Position numbers and translations under genes: made by a program. This document shows positions 1 to 8,106 of a DNA stretch of 15,105 nt, in pieces. The DNA lies in assembly GCA_964522975.1 (NCBI GenBank), contig CAZFXK010000065.1, forward strand, positions 1 to 15,105, read 5' to 3'. The DNA comes from Bacteroides_E sp964522975. Lineage in GTDB: Bacteria; Bacteroidota; Bacteroidia; Bacteroidales; Bacteroidaceae. Numbering within the stretch: the stretch's first letter is position 1; every line of letters begins with the position of its first letter. The notes below the pieces were generated by a model, which did not search any database, was not told the origin of the DNA, and saw nothing but the letters and a program-made list of their open reading frames with translations.

Positions 1-55
1 ACCCGCGACCCCCTGCGTGACAGGCAGGTATTCTAACCAGCTGAACTACCACACC
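1..55 (-). tRNA. tRNA-Asp (anticodon GTC), 3' part cut off by window edge
   Basis: The minus strand reads GGTGTGG as the 5' acceptor strand (55 to 49), then TA, a D-arm with AGTTCAG...GGTTAGA, a five-pair anticodon stem CCTGC/GCAGG around the loop CTGTCAC, and the variable/T-arm start GGGTCGCGGGT. The anticodon GTC lies at 19-21, which decodes aspartate codons. The core is almost identical to the well-known bacterial tRNA-Asp sequence. The T-loop, 3' acceptor strand and any encoded CCA lie outside the window. It is transcribed in the same direction as the protein genes and has its own promoter. Confidence 0.96.
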
Positions 56-80
56 TTTTCTTCTTATTCGAAGACGTGTG

Positions 81-112
81 CAAAGATAAACGTTAATTCT
101 TATTCTTCAAAA
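81..112 (-). promoter_or_regulatory. Promoter of tRNA-Asp, Bacteroidota type
   Basis: On the minus strand TTTTG (108-112) is followed after 19 nt by TATCTTTG (81-88), an exact match to the Bacteroidota -7 consensus TAnnTTTG with the expected -33 TTTG spacing. Transcription would start near 75, giving a leader of about 20 nt before the tRNA 5' end at 55. This supports independent expression of the tRNA from the upstream SGNH hydrolase gene. Confidence 0.8.
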
Positions 113-127
113 GAAAAACCAACTTTT

Positions 128-823
128 TTATTGATTTAAATAAACATCTAAAGCCTCTTTCAGTATACCTTCCATTACTGCATAACCTGCTTTTGTAGGA
201 TGTACCCCATCTTCACTATACTTTGCAGGTAATCCCCCTCTTTCGTCCACCAATGCTGAATAATAGTCAATATACATCCATTCGTTTATGCTGGCATATT
301 CTTTAATCCATTGATTTAATTGTTTTATTTTCTCAGCAGGTTGTAAGCCTGGGCTCCAAGGATAATCATAAACAGGCAACACAGAACATAATAATACATC
401 AATTCCATTAGCTTCAGCAATCTCACACATTGAAGCAATATTATCTTGTATCATCTCTAATGTAGAAGGGCCTGTATTTCCCGCAATATCATTAGTTCCA
501 GCTAATATTACCACAACATTAGGCTCAAGTTGAACTACATCTTGACGGAAACGTAATAGCATCTGTGGTGTAGTTTGCCCGCTAATTCCCCTGTTAATAT
601 AAGATTCATTAGTAAAGAAATCAGGAGAGTGAGTTAACCACCCTTCTGTTATTGAATTCCCTATAAAGACAATACGAGGAATATAATTTTCAGGAGTTTG
701 TTTACCTAATTTCTTATTCTCTTCTTGAAAACGTTTTAAGTTTGCCCAATCTTGTTCTTCTTGAGCATAAAGAAAACTACCTATAAACATAAAAATAAAT
801 AAAATAAAACTGTTCTTTCTCAT
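128..823 (-). CDS. Exported SGNH/GDSL-family esterase
   Basis: This 231-residue protein is an SGNH hydrolase, a family of serine esterases acting on acylated sugars, lipids or cell-wall glycans. It starts with a signal peptide (MRKNSFILF...FLYAQ, cleavage near residue 21) and so is exported. Block I is FIGNSITEGW with catalytic Ser57, here GNS instead of GDS. Block II is NRGISGQTT (Gly about 79-82), block III is GTND with Asn111, and block V is DGVHP with Asp205 and His208, so all four catalytic blocks are present. The ATG at 823 is chosen over an in-frame GTG at 856, because the GTG would overlap the upstream gene and bury the signal peptide behind 11 extra residues. It lies 10 bp downstream of the DUF1460 amidase gene, so the two are probably cotranscribed. 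The substrate is not determined: a carbohydrate or peptidoglycan O-acetyl esterase is the favoured guess, and a lysophospholipase-type activity is possible. Confidence 0.92.
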   Translation of the reverse strand: MRKNSFILFIFMFIGSFLYAQEEQDWANLKRFQEENKKLGKQTPENYIPRIVFIGNSITEGWLTHSPDFFTNESYINRGISGQTTPQMLLRFRQDVVQLEPNVVVILAGTNDIAGNTGPSTLEMIQDNIASMCEIAEANGIDVLLCSVLPVYDYPWSPGLQPAEKIKQLNQWIKEYASINEWMYIDYYSALVDERGGLPAKYSEDGVHPTKAGYAVMEGILKEALDVYLNQ

Positions 824-833
824 AGCAATCAAA

Positions 834-1592
834 TTAAAGTTGAACTCTAAAAACACGAATACCTAATATGGATCTTTTTTTCATTACATATTCCTTTAAG
901 GATTGGCAATCAACAATCACTTTTCTATATTTTGATGAGGCATGTAATAATCTCAATTCATTATTTATATACACAGCAAATCCAACGTGACTCACATCTA
1001 AGCCATCAATCGAGGTCACTAATGCTATTATATCTCCTTCTTCTATCCATTCAACACCTTCAGTAGAAAGTCTTTCCTTAGGAAGATAATAGAACTCTCC
1101 ACCTGATAATGCTTTCTCAATCCGCAATATTTCATTTAATTCTTTTTCTTCTTTAAATAAAGAGGGATATAAATCAGGGTGAGAAGACATAAAATGAATA
1201 TTCAATTGATTTTTTAAATCACTATTTCTCTCAGTTATATCTATAATGAAGCCATTATTTATTGCTTGTTGTACCCCCTCAGAAAAATAATGCAACCTTG
1301 AGGCATAACCTTCAATTTTGCCCTCTCTATATCGTATGGATTGAAGTCTTTCTTCAAAAGAGATTGAATCATTTGTTAAATGCTCAGCAAGAACATATTC
1401 TACAAATGTAGTGCAATCCACTGCTTTTTTATTTATAATTAATTTTTCTTCACCAGATTGCTCTAAAGTATTCTCCACATATGGTATACCTAAATACTGT
1501 TCAGCAATCTTCAGAATAGGTGAAGAACTTTTTCTTGCAGCTGAAAAGAAAGAAAGAAAAAGGCATACGATTATTAAGACTTGAATCTTCAT
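834..1592 (-). CDS. DUF1460 / NlpC-P60-like N-acetylmuramoyl-L-alanine amidase, exported
   Basis: This 252-residue protein matches the DUF1460 family across its length. Characterised family members are cysteine amidases that cut between N-acetylmuramic acid and L-alanine in muropeptides. A short signal peptide (MKIQVLIIVCLFLSFFSAA) exports it. Family landmarks, in this numbering, are VDCTTFVEYVLA with the likely nucleophile Cys60, IRYREG (88-), YASRLHYFSE (96-), HFMSSHPDLYP (133-), GLDVSHVGFA with the likely catalytic His202, and LLHASS (216-). A TTG two codons upstream (1598) is in frame, but the ATG at 1592 gives a normal signal peptide and is preferred. It heads a two-gene unit with the SGNH esterase. 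Oddly, a strong terminator ends about 14 nt before its start codon, leaving no space for a promoter in between. The family call is firm; the exact bond cleaved is inferred from relatives. Confidence 0.92.
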   Translation of the reverse strand: MKIQVLIIVCLFLSFFSAARKSSSPILKIAEQYLGIPYVENTLEQSGEEKLIINKKAVDCTTFVEYVLAEHLTNDSISFEERLQSIRYREGKIEGYASRLHYFSEGVQQAINNGFIIDITERNSDLKNQLNIHFMSSHPDLYPSLFKEEKELNEILRIEKALSGGEFYYLPKERLSTEGVEWIEEGDIIALVTSIDGLDVSHVGFAVYINNELRLLHASSKYRKVIVDCQSLKEYVMKKRSILGIRVFRVQL

Positions 1593-1604
1593 ATCCAAGT
1601 TTAA

Positions 1605-1646
1605 ACAAAAAAAAGAAACGAAGGAAATTTAATCCTCCGTTTCTTT
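1605..1646 (-). terminator. Rho-independent terminator after the GH2 beta-galactosidase gene
   Basis: In the minus-strand transcript, arms 1646-1633 and 1625-1612 form a 14-bp stem containing one G-U pair, with a 7-nt loop (1632-1626). A run of U follows (1614-1607). It starts about 20 nt past the stop codon of the beta-galactosidase gene. On the plus strand the hairpin is not followed by a good T run, so it works in one direction only. It also sits directly against the start of the DUF1460 gene. Confidence 0.9.
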
Positions 1647-1665
1647 CAAATCAAAACAAATAAAC

Positions 1666-4600
1666 TTAATATTTATAAATATACTTCTCAATCTCTGACT
1701 TCTTGCGAATTGGAATTAAAGTAAAACCATACTCTATCCCATGGTCCATACCGGGTTTAATTTGATACTGATCAAGAGGTAAAGCGCCCCAACTATTATC
1801 TCCACCAATCCCCATCATACGATAGTCGATAAAGAGATCAACTAATTTCTGCGGTTGAGGGTCTGTCAAATGACGATTATCAGTTTCTTCAGATACAGGA
1901 GCTCCCCTATCCACATAATCACCACTATCTAAATCTTCCATCAAATAATTAGATGCATTGAATTCTATTTTATCATCAGCAACTACCAATAACCCCATTC
2001 CTGATTTCTTGGTCAAGGCCAACCATCTCACATCCGTTCGATGTTCATTTTCTTGTGGGCGAATATAACCTTCATACATCTCTTTTACAGGACAAGTGTA
2101 TTCTCCTACAAACTGAGAGGTTTTTCTATCAATATAATTTTCTTCAGGTCCTCTGCCGTAATAGGTCAATTGATCAAATTGATTTGTTAATTGCATCCGC
2201 AATCCAATACGAGGAATGAGAGGAGCATCTGCATCATTACATTTAAAATAATTCTTTATCTTAATAATTCCATTATCTTGAATTTGATAAAGAATCTTCC
2301 ACTCAGTATTTGTCTTCTGATAAATATAAGTAGCTTCTACTTGAGTATAGTTCTCATTATCAAAGTTTACTTTTAAATCTTCAGCTTTTAAGTCGGCATA
2401 ACTATTCTCATACCATTCTCTCAACTTTCTGCCTAAATCAGCACCATAGTCATTGTCTAATGGAGCTCTCCAAAAATTAGGTTTAGGGCCGGCTTTATTT
2501 ACTAAATACTCTGTTCCATTCCATTGATAAGAAGTTATTAAACCTGATTCTTTATCAAAAGAAACTTTAAATCGATTACCTGACAAAATAATCTGATCAT
2601 CAGAATTCTGTTCTTTAACTTGTTTTCCCGCAAATGTCGCTACTTGTTTTACATAAGGAGAAACTTCATATTGTTCTTTAGCAATTACTGTTCCTTTATC
2701 CAAGAAAGGCTCTTCGGTTCTAATTTTCGCATAAAACTCTATTTGTAAATCTCCTTCAGTAGGTGCAACATTAGGAACTCCTTGCAATGAAACAGTCATT
2801 GTTTCTCCAGGTAATGCAGAAGCAGTAAAAGTTCCTTTATAAACCTGTTTACCGGCATTTCGAATAATATATTGGTAATCATATTGATCTAAGTTCGTAA
2901 ATGAAAAATCATTTCTCAAATCAATAGTACTCTGCTCTTTCTTAAAATTCAAGAATTTAATGTTTTGATAAACCTTAGCCATTTCTATAGACATTGGTTT
3001 TATACTACGATCCGGATAAACAATGCCATTAATACAGAAATTAGCATCCGATGGAGTACCAATACCTCCATAATCACCTCCATAAGTCCAATAGTTTCTT
3101 CCATCTTCTGTTTTTTCTTCAAAGCCTTGATCTACCCAATCCCAAATACACCCACCTTGCAATAAGGGATATTTCTCAATTACATCCCAATAATCTTGAA
3201 AGTTCCCCAAACTATTGCCCATTGCATGAGCGTATTCACAAAGAATGAGAGGACGGTTTGAGTGTGGGTTTTTAGCATACCGTTCAATATGATCAATACG
3301 TGCATACATTGGACAATAAATGTCTGTATTCCATTCTAAATGTGCTTGTTCATACTGTACAGGACGGCTATCCAATTCTTTCATCTTTAGATAAGTCTGG
3401 TAAAAATTATAGCCATTTCCAGCTTCATTACCTAATGACCATACGATAACTGAAGGATGATTTTTGTCTCGCTCATACATACTTAAGGTACGTATCATAT
3501 GAGAATCTAAGAACGATAAGTTATTGGCTAAAGTTCCGCCTACAGCTTTATTATATCCCATACCATGACTTTCAATATTGGCTTCATCAATAACATAAAT
3601 ACCATATTCATCACAAAGCTCATAAAAACGCTTAGGTTGTGGATAATGTGAAGTTCTAACTGTGTTTACATTCAACTGTTTCCATAAAGCAAAATCTTTC
3701 AACATCAATTCTTCTGTTACATAATGCCCTGTATGTTCATTATGCTCATGTAAATTTACACCTTTCATTAATATAGGTTGACCGTTCACTTTTAATTGTT
3801 TGTCTTTTATCTCCACTGTACGGAATCCTACTTTAACACTAGTAGCTTCTATTGTTTTACCATTATTATCTTTAAGACTTAACACTAAAGTATAGAGATT
3901 AGGTGTTTCAGCAGTCCAATGTTTAATATTTTGAAGTGTACTCTCTGATTTCCATGGATAACGAAAAGTAGTAGAACTTACAGGAGACAAATCCGCTTGC
4001 TTTATGATTTGCTTGTTTTCATCATAAAGAGAATAAGAAAGTGAAACATTAGCATTCTCTTTATTGGCCACATCTGCCTGTACTGTTAAGATTCCATGCT
4101 GATAATTCTCATCTAATGGAGATTCTACCTTAAAATCTTCAAGATGTATTTTAGGTTGAGCAAAAAGATAAATATCACGTTCTAAACCACTTAAACGCCA
4201 AAAATCTTGGCACTCTAAATAATTGGCCTCAGAAAAACGATGAACCTGAATAGCTATCTCATTCTTTCCTTCTTTAATATAAGGGGTTATATTAAAACGT
4301 GCAGTTGTTTTAGCATCTTTATACATACCAACTAACTCACCATTCACATAGTAATATGCAGCACCTTTAGTACCATCAGCATTCAAAAAAACCTCTTTAT
4401 CTTGCCAATCAGTTGATAAATTAAATTCACGATAGTACGTTCCGGTAGGATTCCATTCTTCGGGAACATAAGGAGGATTAGGACGAGTCCAAAAGGGGTC
4501 AATATTACTACTGGAAACAAACTCATAAGAACTGTTTACATAGATGGGCAAACCAAAACCTTGTAACTCCCAATTACCAGGAACTTTAATATCATCCCAT

Positions 4601-4887
4601 TGTTGAGCAACGGAAGATAAGTTTTTAAAATCCTTAGGTCTGTTGTCCAACATTTCAGAATAGTTAAATTTCCAATCTCCATTTAAAAGGACTTGTAATG
4701 TTCCTGAATGTCCATCATTCTTCAATGCATCTTCTTCACTAGTATAAGAGGTAAAATTTGCTCGAGGAGTTGCTAAATTAATATTCGTAAGCTTAGGATT
4801 TATCAGCTCCTCATATCGGTCAGCTTGTGCTTTTAATCCAAACGAAAGGACTAAAAAAATCATTAAAAAAGGAGTTCTTTTTATCAT
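1666..4887 (-). CDS. Exported LacZ-like GH2 beta-galactosidase
   Basis: This 1073-residue enzyme hydrolyses terminal beta-galactosides by the retaining GH2 mechanism. A signal peptide (MIKRTPFLMIFLVLSFGLKA) sends it to the periplasm or beyond. Domain order is a sugar-binding jelly roll (about 30-245), an Ig-like domain (about 248-357), a TIM barrel (about 360-645), a second Ig-like linker (about 650-745) and the C-terminal beta-galactosidase small-chain domain (about 760-1060). The acid/base is Glu488 in WSLGNE and the nucleophile is Glu551 in LCEYAHAMGN. By alignment with E. coli LacZ from memory, the galactose-site residues are all kept: Asn118, Asp191, His380, His414, His441, Tyr528 (CPMYAR), His554, Trp582, Phe617, Asn620 and Trp1033. 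Length is close to the 1024-residue E. coli enzyme. It has its own promoter at 4985-5015 and a terminator on each side, so it is probably monocistronic. The residue pattern supports true galactosidase activity, but the natural glycan is unknown. Confidence 0.95.
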   Translation of the reverse strand: MIKRTPFLMIFLVLSFGLKAQADRYEELINPKLTNINLATPRANFTSYTSEEDALKNDGHSGTLQVLLNGDWKFNYSEMLDNRPKDFKNLSSVAQQWDDIKVPGNWELQGFGLPIYVNSSYEFVSSSNIDPFWTRPNPPYVPEEWNPTGTYYREFNLSTDWQDKEVFLNADGTKGAAYYYVNGELVGMYKDAKTTARFNITPYIKEGKNEIAIQVHRFSEANYLECQDFWRLSGLERDIYLFAQPKIHLEDFKVESPLDENYQHGILTVQADVANKENANVSLSYSLYDENKQIIKQADLSPVSSTTFRYPWKSESTLQNIKHWTAETPNLYTLVLSLKDNNGKTIEATSVKVGFRTVEIKDKQLKVNGQPILMKGVNLHEHNEHTGHYVTEELMLKDFALWKQLNVNTVRTSHYPQPKRFYELCDEYGIYVIDEANIESHGMGYNKAVGGTLANNLSFLDSHMIRTLSMYERDKNHPSVIVWSLGNEAGNGYNFYQTYLKMKELDSRPVQYEQAHLEWNTDIYCPMYARIDHIERYAKNPHSNRPLILCEYAHAMGNSLGNFQDYWDVIEKYPLLQGGCIWDWVDQGFEEKTEDGRNYWTYGGDYGGIGTPSDANFCINGIVYPDRSIKPMSIEMAKVYQNIKFLNFKKEQSTIDLRNDFSFTNLDQYDYQYIIRNAGKQVYKGTFTASALPGETMTVSLQGVPNVAPTEGDLQIEFYAKIRTEEPFLDKGTVIAKEQYEVSPYVKQVATFAGKQVKEQNSDDQIILSGNRFKVSFDKESGLITSYQWNGTEYLVNKAGPKPNFWRAPLDNDYGADLGRKLREWYENSYADLKAEDLKVNFDNENYTQVEATYIYQKTNTEWKILYQIQDNGIIKIKNYFKCNDADAPLIPRIGLRMQLTNQFDQLTYYGRGPEENYIDRKTSQFVGEYTCPVKEMYEGYIRPQENEHRTDVRWLALTKKSGMGLLVVADDKIEFNASNYLMEDLDSGDYVDRGAPVSEETDNRHLTDPQPQKLVDLFIDYRMMGIGGDNSWGALPLDQYQIKPGMDHGIEYGFTLIPIRKKSEIEKYIYKY

Positions 4888-4984
4888 AATTTATTTTTTA
4901 AGGGTTTATCCTATTTTATCAATTAAATAAACTTATTAAACAAAAGGTTTTTTAATCTTAGTATATAACTAAATCGATAATAAC

Positions 4985-5015
4985 CAAAGATACGAACACA
5001 AATAGGAATCAACAA
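4985..5015 (-). promoter_or_regulatory. Promoter of the GH2 beta-galactosidase gene
   Basis: The minus strand has TATCTTTG at 4985-4992, an exact match to the Bacteroidota -7 consensus TAnnTTTG. A TTG lies at 5013-5015, 20 nt upstream, as the -33 element, within a TTGTTG run. Predicted start of transcription is near 4979, giving a leader of about 90 nt. It lies downstream of the esterase terminator, as expected for a separate transcription unit. Confidence 0.7.
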
Positions 5016-5179
5016 GATTTAATCCAGCAAAAAAGAGTGAAAAAGGGGTAATATTCTTGCATTTTCATACCATAAATCAATCATAACTCATTTCATAAGA
5101 ATTAAACAGATAAAGCAGTAAGGAATCATCCTATTCCGATATTTTTTTCACGAGTGCTCCTATGAATTAGACAGACAAA

Positions 5180-5214
5180 AATAAAAAAGTCTATACTTGT
5201 TTTAGTATAGACTT
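5180..5214 (-). terminator. Rho-independent terminator after the esterase gene
   Basis: In the minus-strand transcript, AAGTCTATACT (5214-5204) pairs perfectly over 11 bp with AGTATAGACTT (5197-5187) around a 6-nt loop. U-rich sequence follows (5188-5183, then AUUUUUG). It lies 20 nt beyond the esterase stop codon and closes the OPT transporter-esterase unit. Confidence 0.92.
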
Positions 5215-5234
5215 CACCCGTAAGTAAAACTCAA

Positions 5235-6083
5235 TTAATTTAATTCCCCAAGCCATTTTTCTAATTCAGATGTCCATTCCTTTTTATAGATAAAATTATC
5301 TCTAAACCCCCAACCATGACCACCTGTAGGATAGCTAAACAAAGCTACGGGAACATCTGCATTAATCAAGAAAAAACAATATCTAAGACTGTTTATAGGA
5401 GACACTACTTTGTCATCTGACGATAATACAATGAATGCAGGAGGAGTTTCTTTTGTTATTCGCCATTCATTAGAATAAAATGAAATCTCTTCATCTGATG
5501 GGTTTTTTCCTATAAGATTCTCTCTGGATCCCTTGTGCGTAGCCTCATCCATAGTAATCACAGGATAAAGTAAAATCTGGAAATCAGGACGAGTAGCTTC
5601 CGACTTTGCATGAGTTGCTAACGTAGAAGCTAAATGCCCTCCTGCTGAGGCACCCATTATTCCAACCTGATTGGGGTTAATATTCCATTCTTCAGCTCTT
5701 TTTCTAACAATTTCAATGGCTCGTTCTGCATCTGTAAACGGAATGGTAGAACGCCCATAGGGAAGTCTATACTTTAAGACAAAATAAGCGATTCCTTGTG
5801 TATTGAACCAGTCTGCCATATCATGTCCTTCGTGATTCATGGCTAAATGAGAATAACCTCCACCAGGACACATTATAATAGCTTTTCCATTTGGCTTTTT
5901 AGGTAAATAAACCGTTAAGTTAGGATTATTATCTCGTTTAGAATCTTGATCCAGCTTTACAGCTCCAAATAATTCTTTTTCCTCCGGCAAACCCTCCGGC
6001 CATAATTCAATCACCTGTTTGTCTTGTCCCCTAAGCTGAGAGAAAGAAAGAAGCAAAGAGAACATAAGTAGTAGAGTTTTCAT
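5235..6083 (-). CDS. Exported alpha/beta-hydrolase, acetyl-esterase-like
   Basis: This 282-residue protein belongs to the alpha/beta-hydrolase esterase group related to carbohydrate acetyl esterases. Relatives are often mislabelled as xylanases. A signal peptide (MKTLLLMFSLLLSFSQLRG) indicates export. The oxyanion segment is CPGGGYSH (Gly74-76). The nucleophile elbow is GASAGGH with Ser146. The catalytic acid is probably Asp224 in SSDDKVV, and the catalytic His256 lies in GGHGWG, so the triad is complete. The ATG at 6083 is preferred over an in-frame TTG at 6092 because it gives a standard signal peptide. It follows the OPT transporter gene by 19 bp and ends at a strong terminator, so the two form one operon. 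Deacylation of a polysaccharide or oligosaccharide is likely from the family; a link to the transporter's substrate is inferred only from the neighbourhood. Confidence 0.88.
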   Translation of the reverse strand: MKTLLLMFSLLLSFSQLRGQDKQVIELWPEGLPEEKELFGAVKLDQDSKRDNNPNLTVYLPKKPNGKAIIMCPGGGYSHLAMNHEGHDMADWFNTQGIAYFVLKYRLPYGRSTIPFTDAERAIEIVRKRAEEWNINPNQVGIMGASAGGHLASTLATHAKSEATRPDFQILLYPVITMDEATHKGSRENLIGKNPSDEEISFYSNEWRITKETPPAFIVLSSDDKVVSPINSLRYCFFLINADVPVALFSYPTGGHGWGFRDNFIYKKEWTSELEKWLGELN

Positions 6084-6102
6084 GTTTCTCAATTATAATT
6101 CA

Positions 6103-8100
6103 TTATTTTCTGACTTTTAATGAAGAGTTAATGAAGTAAAGAATTAGAAGGGCATAAGCTACTAATGCCATAACCTCAGACCAAGTGTTATTTAACCAAT
6201 CAGTATTTACCAAATTAATCCCTCCAAAACGAAGAGCTGCACTTACAACCCCCATTAAAGCTCCTCCTGCGATGAATCCGGACGCTAAAAGAGTACCCTT
6301 ATCTCTTCTTGCATTATTAATCGTTTCATCTTTTGTTCTTGATGTGACATACCAATTCATGGCACCACCCACTAATAATGGAATATTTAATTCTATAGGA
6401 ATAAACATACCTAGAGCAAAGGCTAAAGACGGAATTTTAAAAAAAGTTAAGATAATAGCTATCACAGCTCCAATACCATACAACAACCATGGAGCCCCTA
6501 CACCACTCATTAAAGGCTCAATGACAGCAGCCATTGCATTTGCTTGTGGCGCAGCTAATTGTCCGCTGGTAAATCCATAGGTTTTATTTAAAATAATCAT
6601 TACACCACCTACTGTGGCAGCAGAAACAATAGTACCTAAGAATTTCCATCCCTCTTGTTTAATAGGAGTACTTCCTAACCAATAGCCAATCTTTAAGTCT
6701 GTAATGAATCCTCCGGCCATAGCCAATGCTGTACAAACCACACCTCCCATAATTAATGCAGCAACCATGCCTTCAGGTCCTTTAAGTCCCACAGCAACCA
6801 TAACGACTGAAGCCAATATCAATGTCATCAAAGTCATTCCTGATACAGGATTACTTCCAACAATAGCAATGGCATTCGCTGCCACTGTTGTAAATAAAAA
6901 AGCAATACAAGCCACAAGAAAAACAGCAACCAGTGTATGCAAGATATTACCATGCATAACGTCAAAATAAAAGAAAAGTCCAATCAAAAGTATAGTAACA
7001 ATAGAACCTATGGCAATGGTTTTCATCGGTAAATCTCGCTCTGTTCTTTTCAATAACTTATTTGATTGGGAAGCTTCTTTGCCACTCATTTCTTTGGCAG
7101 CTAATCCTACGGCAGCTTTTATGATATCCCAAGATTTAATAATACCTATGATTCCGGCCATAGCAATACCTCCAATACCAATGCTCTTTGCATAATGATT
7201 AAAAATATCTTCAGGAGACATACTTGCAACTGCAACCGTTATCTCAGGATTCCACATATTCAAAACTGCATCCCCCCAAAATAAAGATATTCCGGGTATG
7301 ATGATCCACCAAACCAATAACGATCCCATACAAATAATGAAGGCATATTTCAAACCCACAATATAACCTAGACCAAGAACTGCAGCACCTGTATTTACCT
7401 TAAATACTAATTTAGCCTTATCAGCTAAAGCAACTCCCAAAGTGCAAACTCGTGTAGTAAAAACCTCGTTCCACCAGCCAAAAGTGGCTACAATAAAATC
7501 ATATAATCCTCCTACTAACCCGGCAATAAGTAAAGGCTTAGCCTGATTACCTCCTTTAGCACCTGAAACTAAAACTTGCGTTGTAGCTGTAGCTTCCGGA
7601 AACGGATATTTTCCGTGCATCTCTTGCACAAAATATTTTCTGAATGGAATTAAAAAGAGGATACCTAAACAACCACCCAACAAAGAACTCACAAAAACTT
7701 GAGCAAAATCCACAGAGATTTCAGGATATTTTTCCTGCAAAATATAAAGAGCCGGCAAAGTAAATATGGCTCCGGCAACAATCACACCCGAACTGGCTCC
7801 AATGGATTGAATGATAACATTTTCACCTAAAGCAAATTTTCGTTTTGCAGCCGTGGATACACCAACAGCTATTATGGCAATAGGAATGGCCGCTTCAAAA
7901 ACTTGTCCCACCTTTAATCCTAAATAGGCTGCAGCTGCTGAAAAAAGTATGGCCATCAGGATACCCCAAGACACAGACCAAAAGTTTACTTCCGAGTAAT
8001 TTTTATCAGGACTCATTATAGGAGTGTAAATTTCATTTGCTTTTAACTCCCTAAAAGCGTTGTCTGGTAAACCTATCGGTTCATTCTCATTTTGTTTCAT
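6103..8100 (-). CDS. OPT-family inner-membrane transporter
   Basis: This 665-residue, very hydrophobic protein is a bacterial member of the oligopeptide transporter (OPT) superfamily. Family members import peptides, or metal chelates such as those of the YSL branch, by cation symport. After a hydrophilic N-terminus of about 38 residues it has on the order of 14-16 predicted membrane segments by eye (for example 41-62, 68-86, 95-121, 133-152, 187-207, 235-270, 305-323, 360-379, 385-415, 421-438, 443-465, 485-504, 535-553, 560-580, 603-622, 641-659). Family-like motifs include KYPFPEATAT (164-173), GSNPVSGMT (415-423), KIGYWLGSTP (470-479) and the GMFIPIELNIP segment (564-574). Length is normal for bacterial OPT proteins. 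Unlike its neighbours, the gene has a clear Shine-Dalgarno sequence. It is followed after 19 bp by the esterase gene. The family is certain; the substrate cannot be read from the sequence. Confidence 0.95.
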   Translation of the reverse strand: MKQNENEPIGLPDNAFRELKANEIYTPIMSPDKNYSEVNFWSVSWGILMAILFSAAAAYLGLKVGQVFEAAIPIAIIAVGVSTAAKRKFALGENVIIQSIGASSGVIVAGAIFTLPALYILQEKYPEISVDFAQVFVSSLLGGCLGILFLIPFRKYFVQEMHGKYPFPEATATTQVLVSGAKGGNQAKPLLIAGLVGGLYDFIVATFGWWNEVFTTRVCTLGVALADKAKLVFKVNTGAAVLGLGYIVGLKYAFIICMGSLLVWWIIIPGISLFWGDAVLNMWNPEITVAVASMSPEDIFNHYAKSIGIGGIAMAGIIGIIKSWDIIKAAVGLAAKEMSGKEASQSNKLLKRTERDLPMKTIAIGSIVTILLIGLFFYFDVMHGNILHTLVAVFLVACIAFLFTTVAANAIAIVGSNPVSGMTLMTLILASVVMVAVGLKGPEGMVAALIMGGVVCTALAMAGGFITDLKIGYWLGSTPIKQEGWKFLGTIVSAATVGGVMIILNKTYGFTSGQLAAPQANAMAAVIEPLMSGVGAPWLLYGIGAVIAIILTFFKIPSLAFALGMFIPIELNIPLLVGGAMNWYVTSRTKDETINNARRDKGTLLASGFIAGGALMGVVSAALRFGGINLVNTDWLNNTWSEVMALVAYALLILYFINSSLKVRK

Positions 8101-8106
8101 TCTGTT

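Larger units (their letters stand above)
4888..5234. other. 347-bp intergenic region between esterase and beta-galactosidase genes
   Basis: This is the longest gene-free stretch. It holds the esterase terminator (5180-5214), the beta-galactosidase promoter (4985-5015) and a roughly 90-nt AT-rich leader before the start codon at 4887. I see no coding potential, tRNA, riboswitch-like conserved core or inverted operator site in the remaining part (about 5016-5179). That length is more than the promoter needs and could hold a binding site for a glycan-responsive regulator, but no motif stands out. Confidence 0.7.

Noticed and set aside
93..127. Possible terminator between the SGNH hydrolase gene and tRNA-Asp
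   Set aside because: Only an A/T-only stem of about 5 bp can be drawn, around GTTGG. It is too weak to call, although it is followed by a T-rich stretch.
824..856. GTG start for the SGNH hydrolase (856) and TTG starts for DUF1460 (1598) and the esterase (6092)
   Set aside because: In each case a nearby downstream ATG gives a normal signal peptide directly at the N-terminus, and for the SGNH gene the GTG would overlap the previous gene.
2191..3248. Short plus-strand frames opposite the beta-galactosidase gene
   Set aside because: They are antisense to conserved GH2 domains, with odd composition and no promoter or start context.
5122..5148. Plus-strand hairpin GGAAT/ATTCC followed by seven T, resembling a terminator
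   Set aside because: The stem is only 5 bp, and there is no plus-strand gene for it to terminate.
6185..6580. Open plus-strand frame of 131 codons, with others opposite the OPT gene (6704-6970, 7010-7195)
   Set aside because: They lie antisense to a full, conserved OPT gene, have proline/alanine-rich low-complexity translations and no ribosome site; they are shadows of the OPT coding frame.
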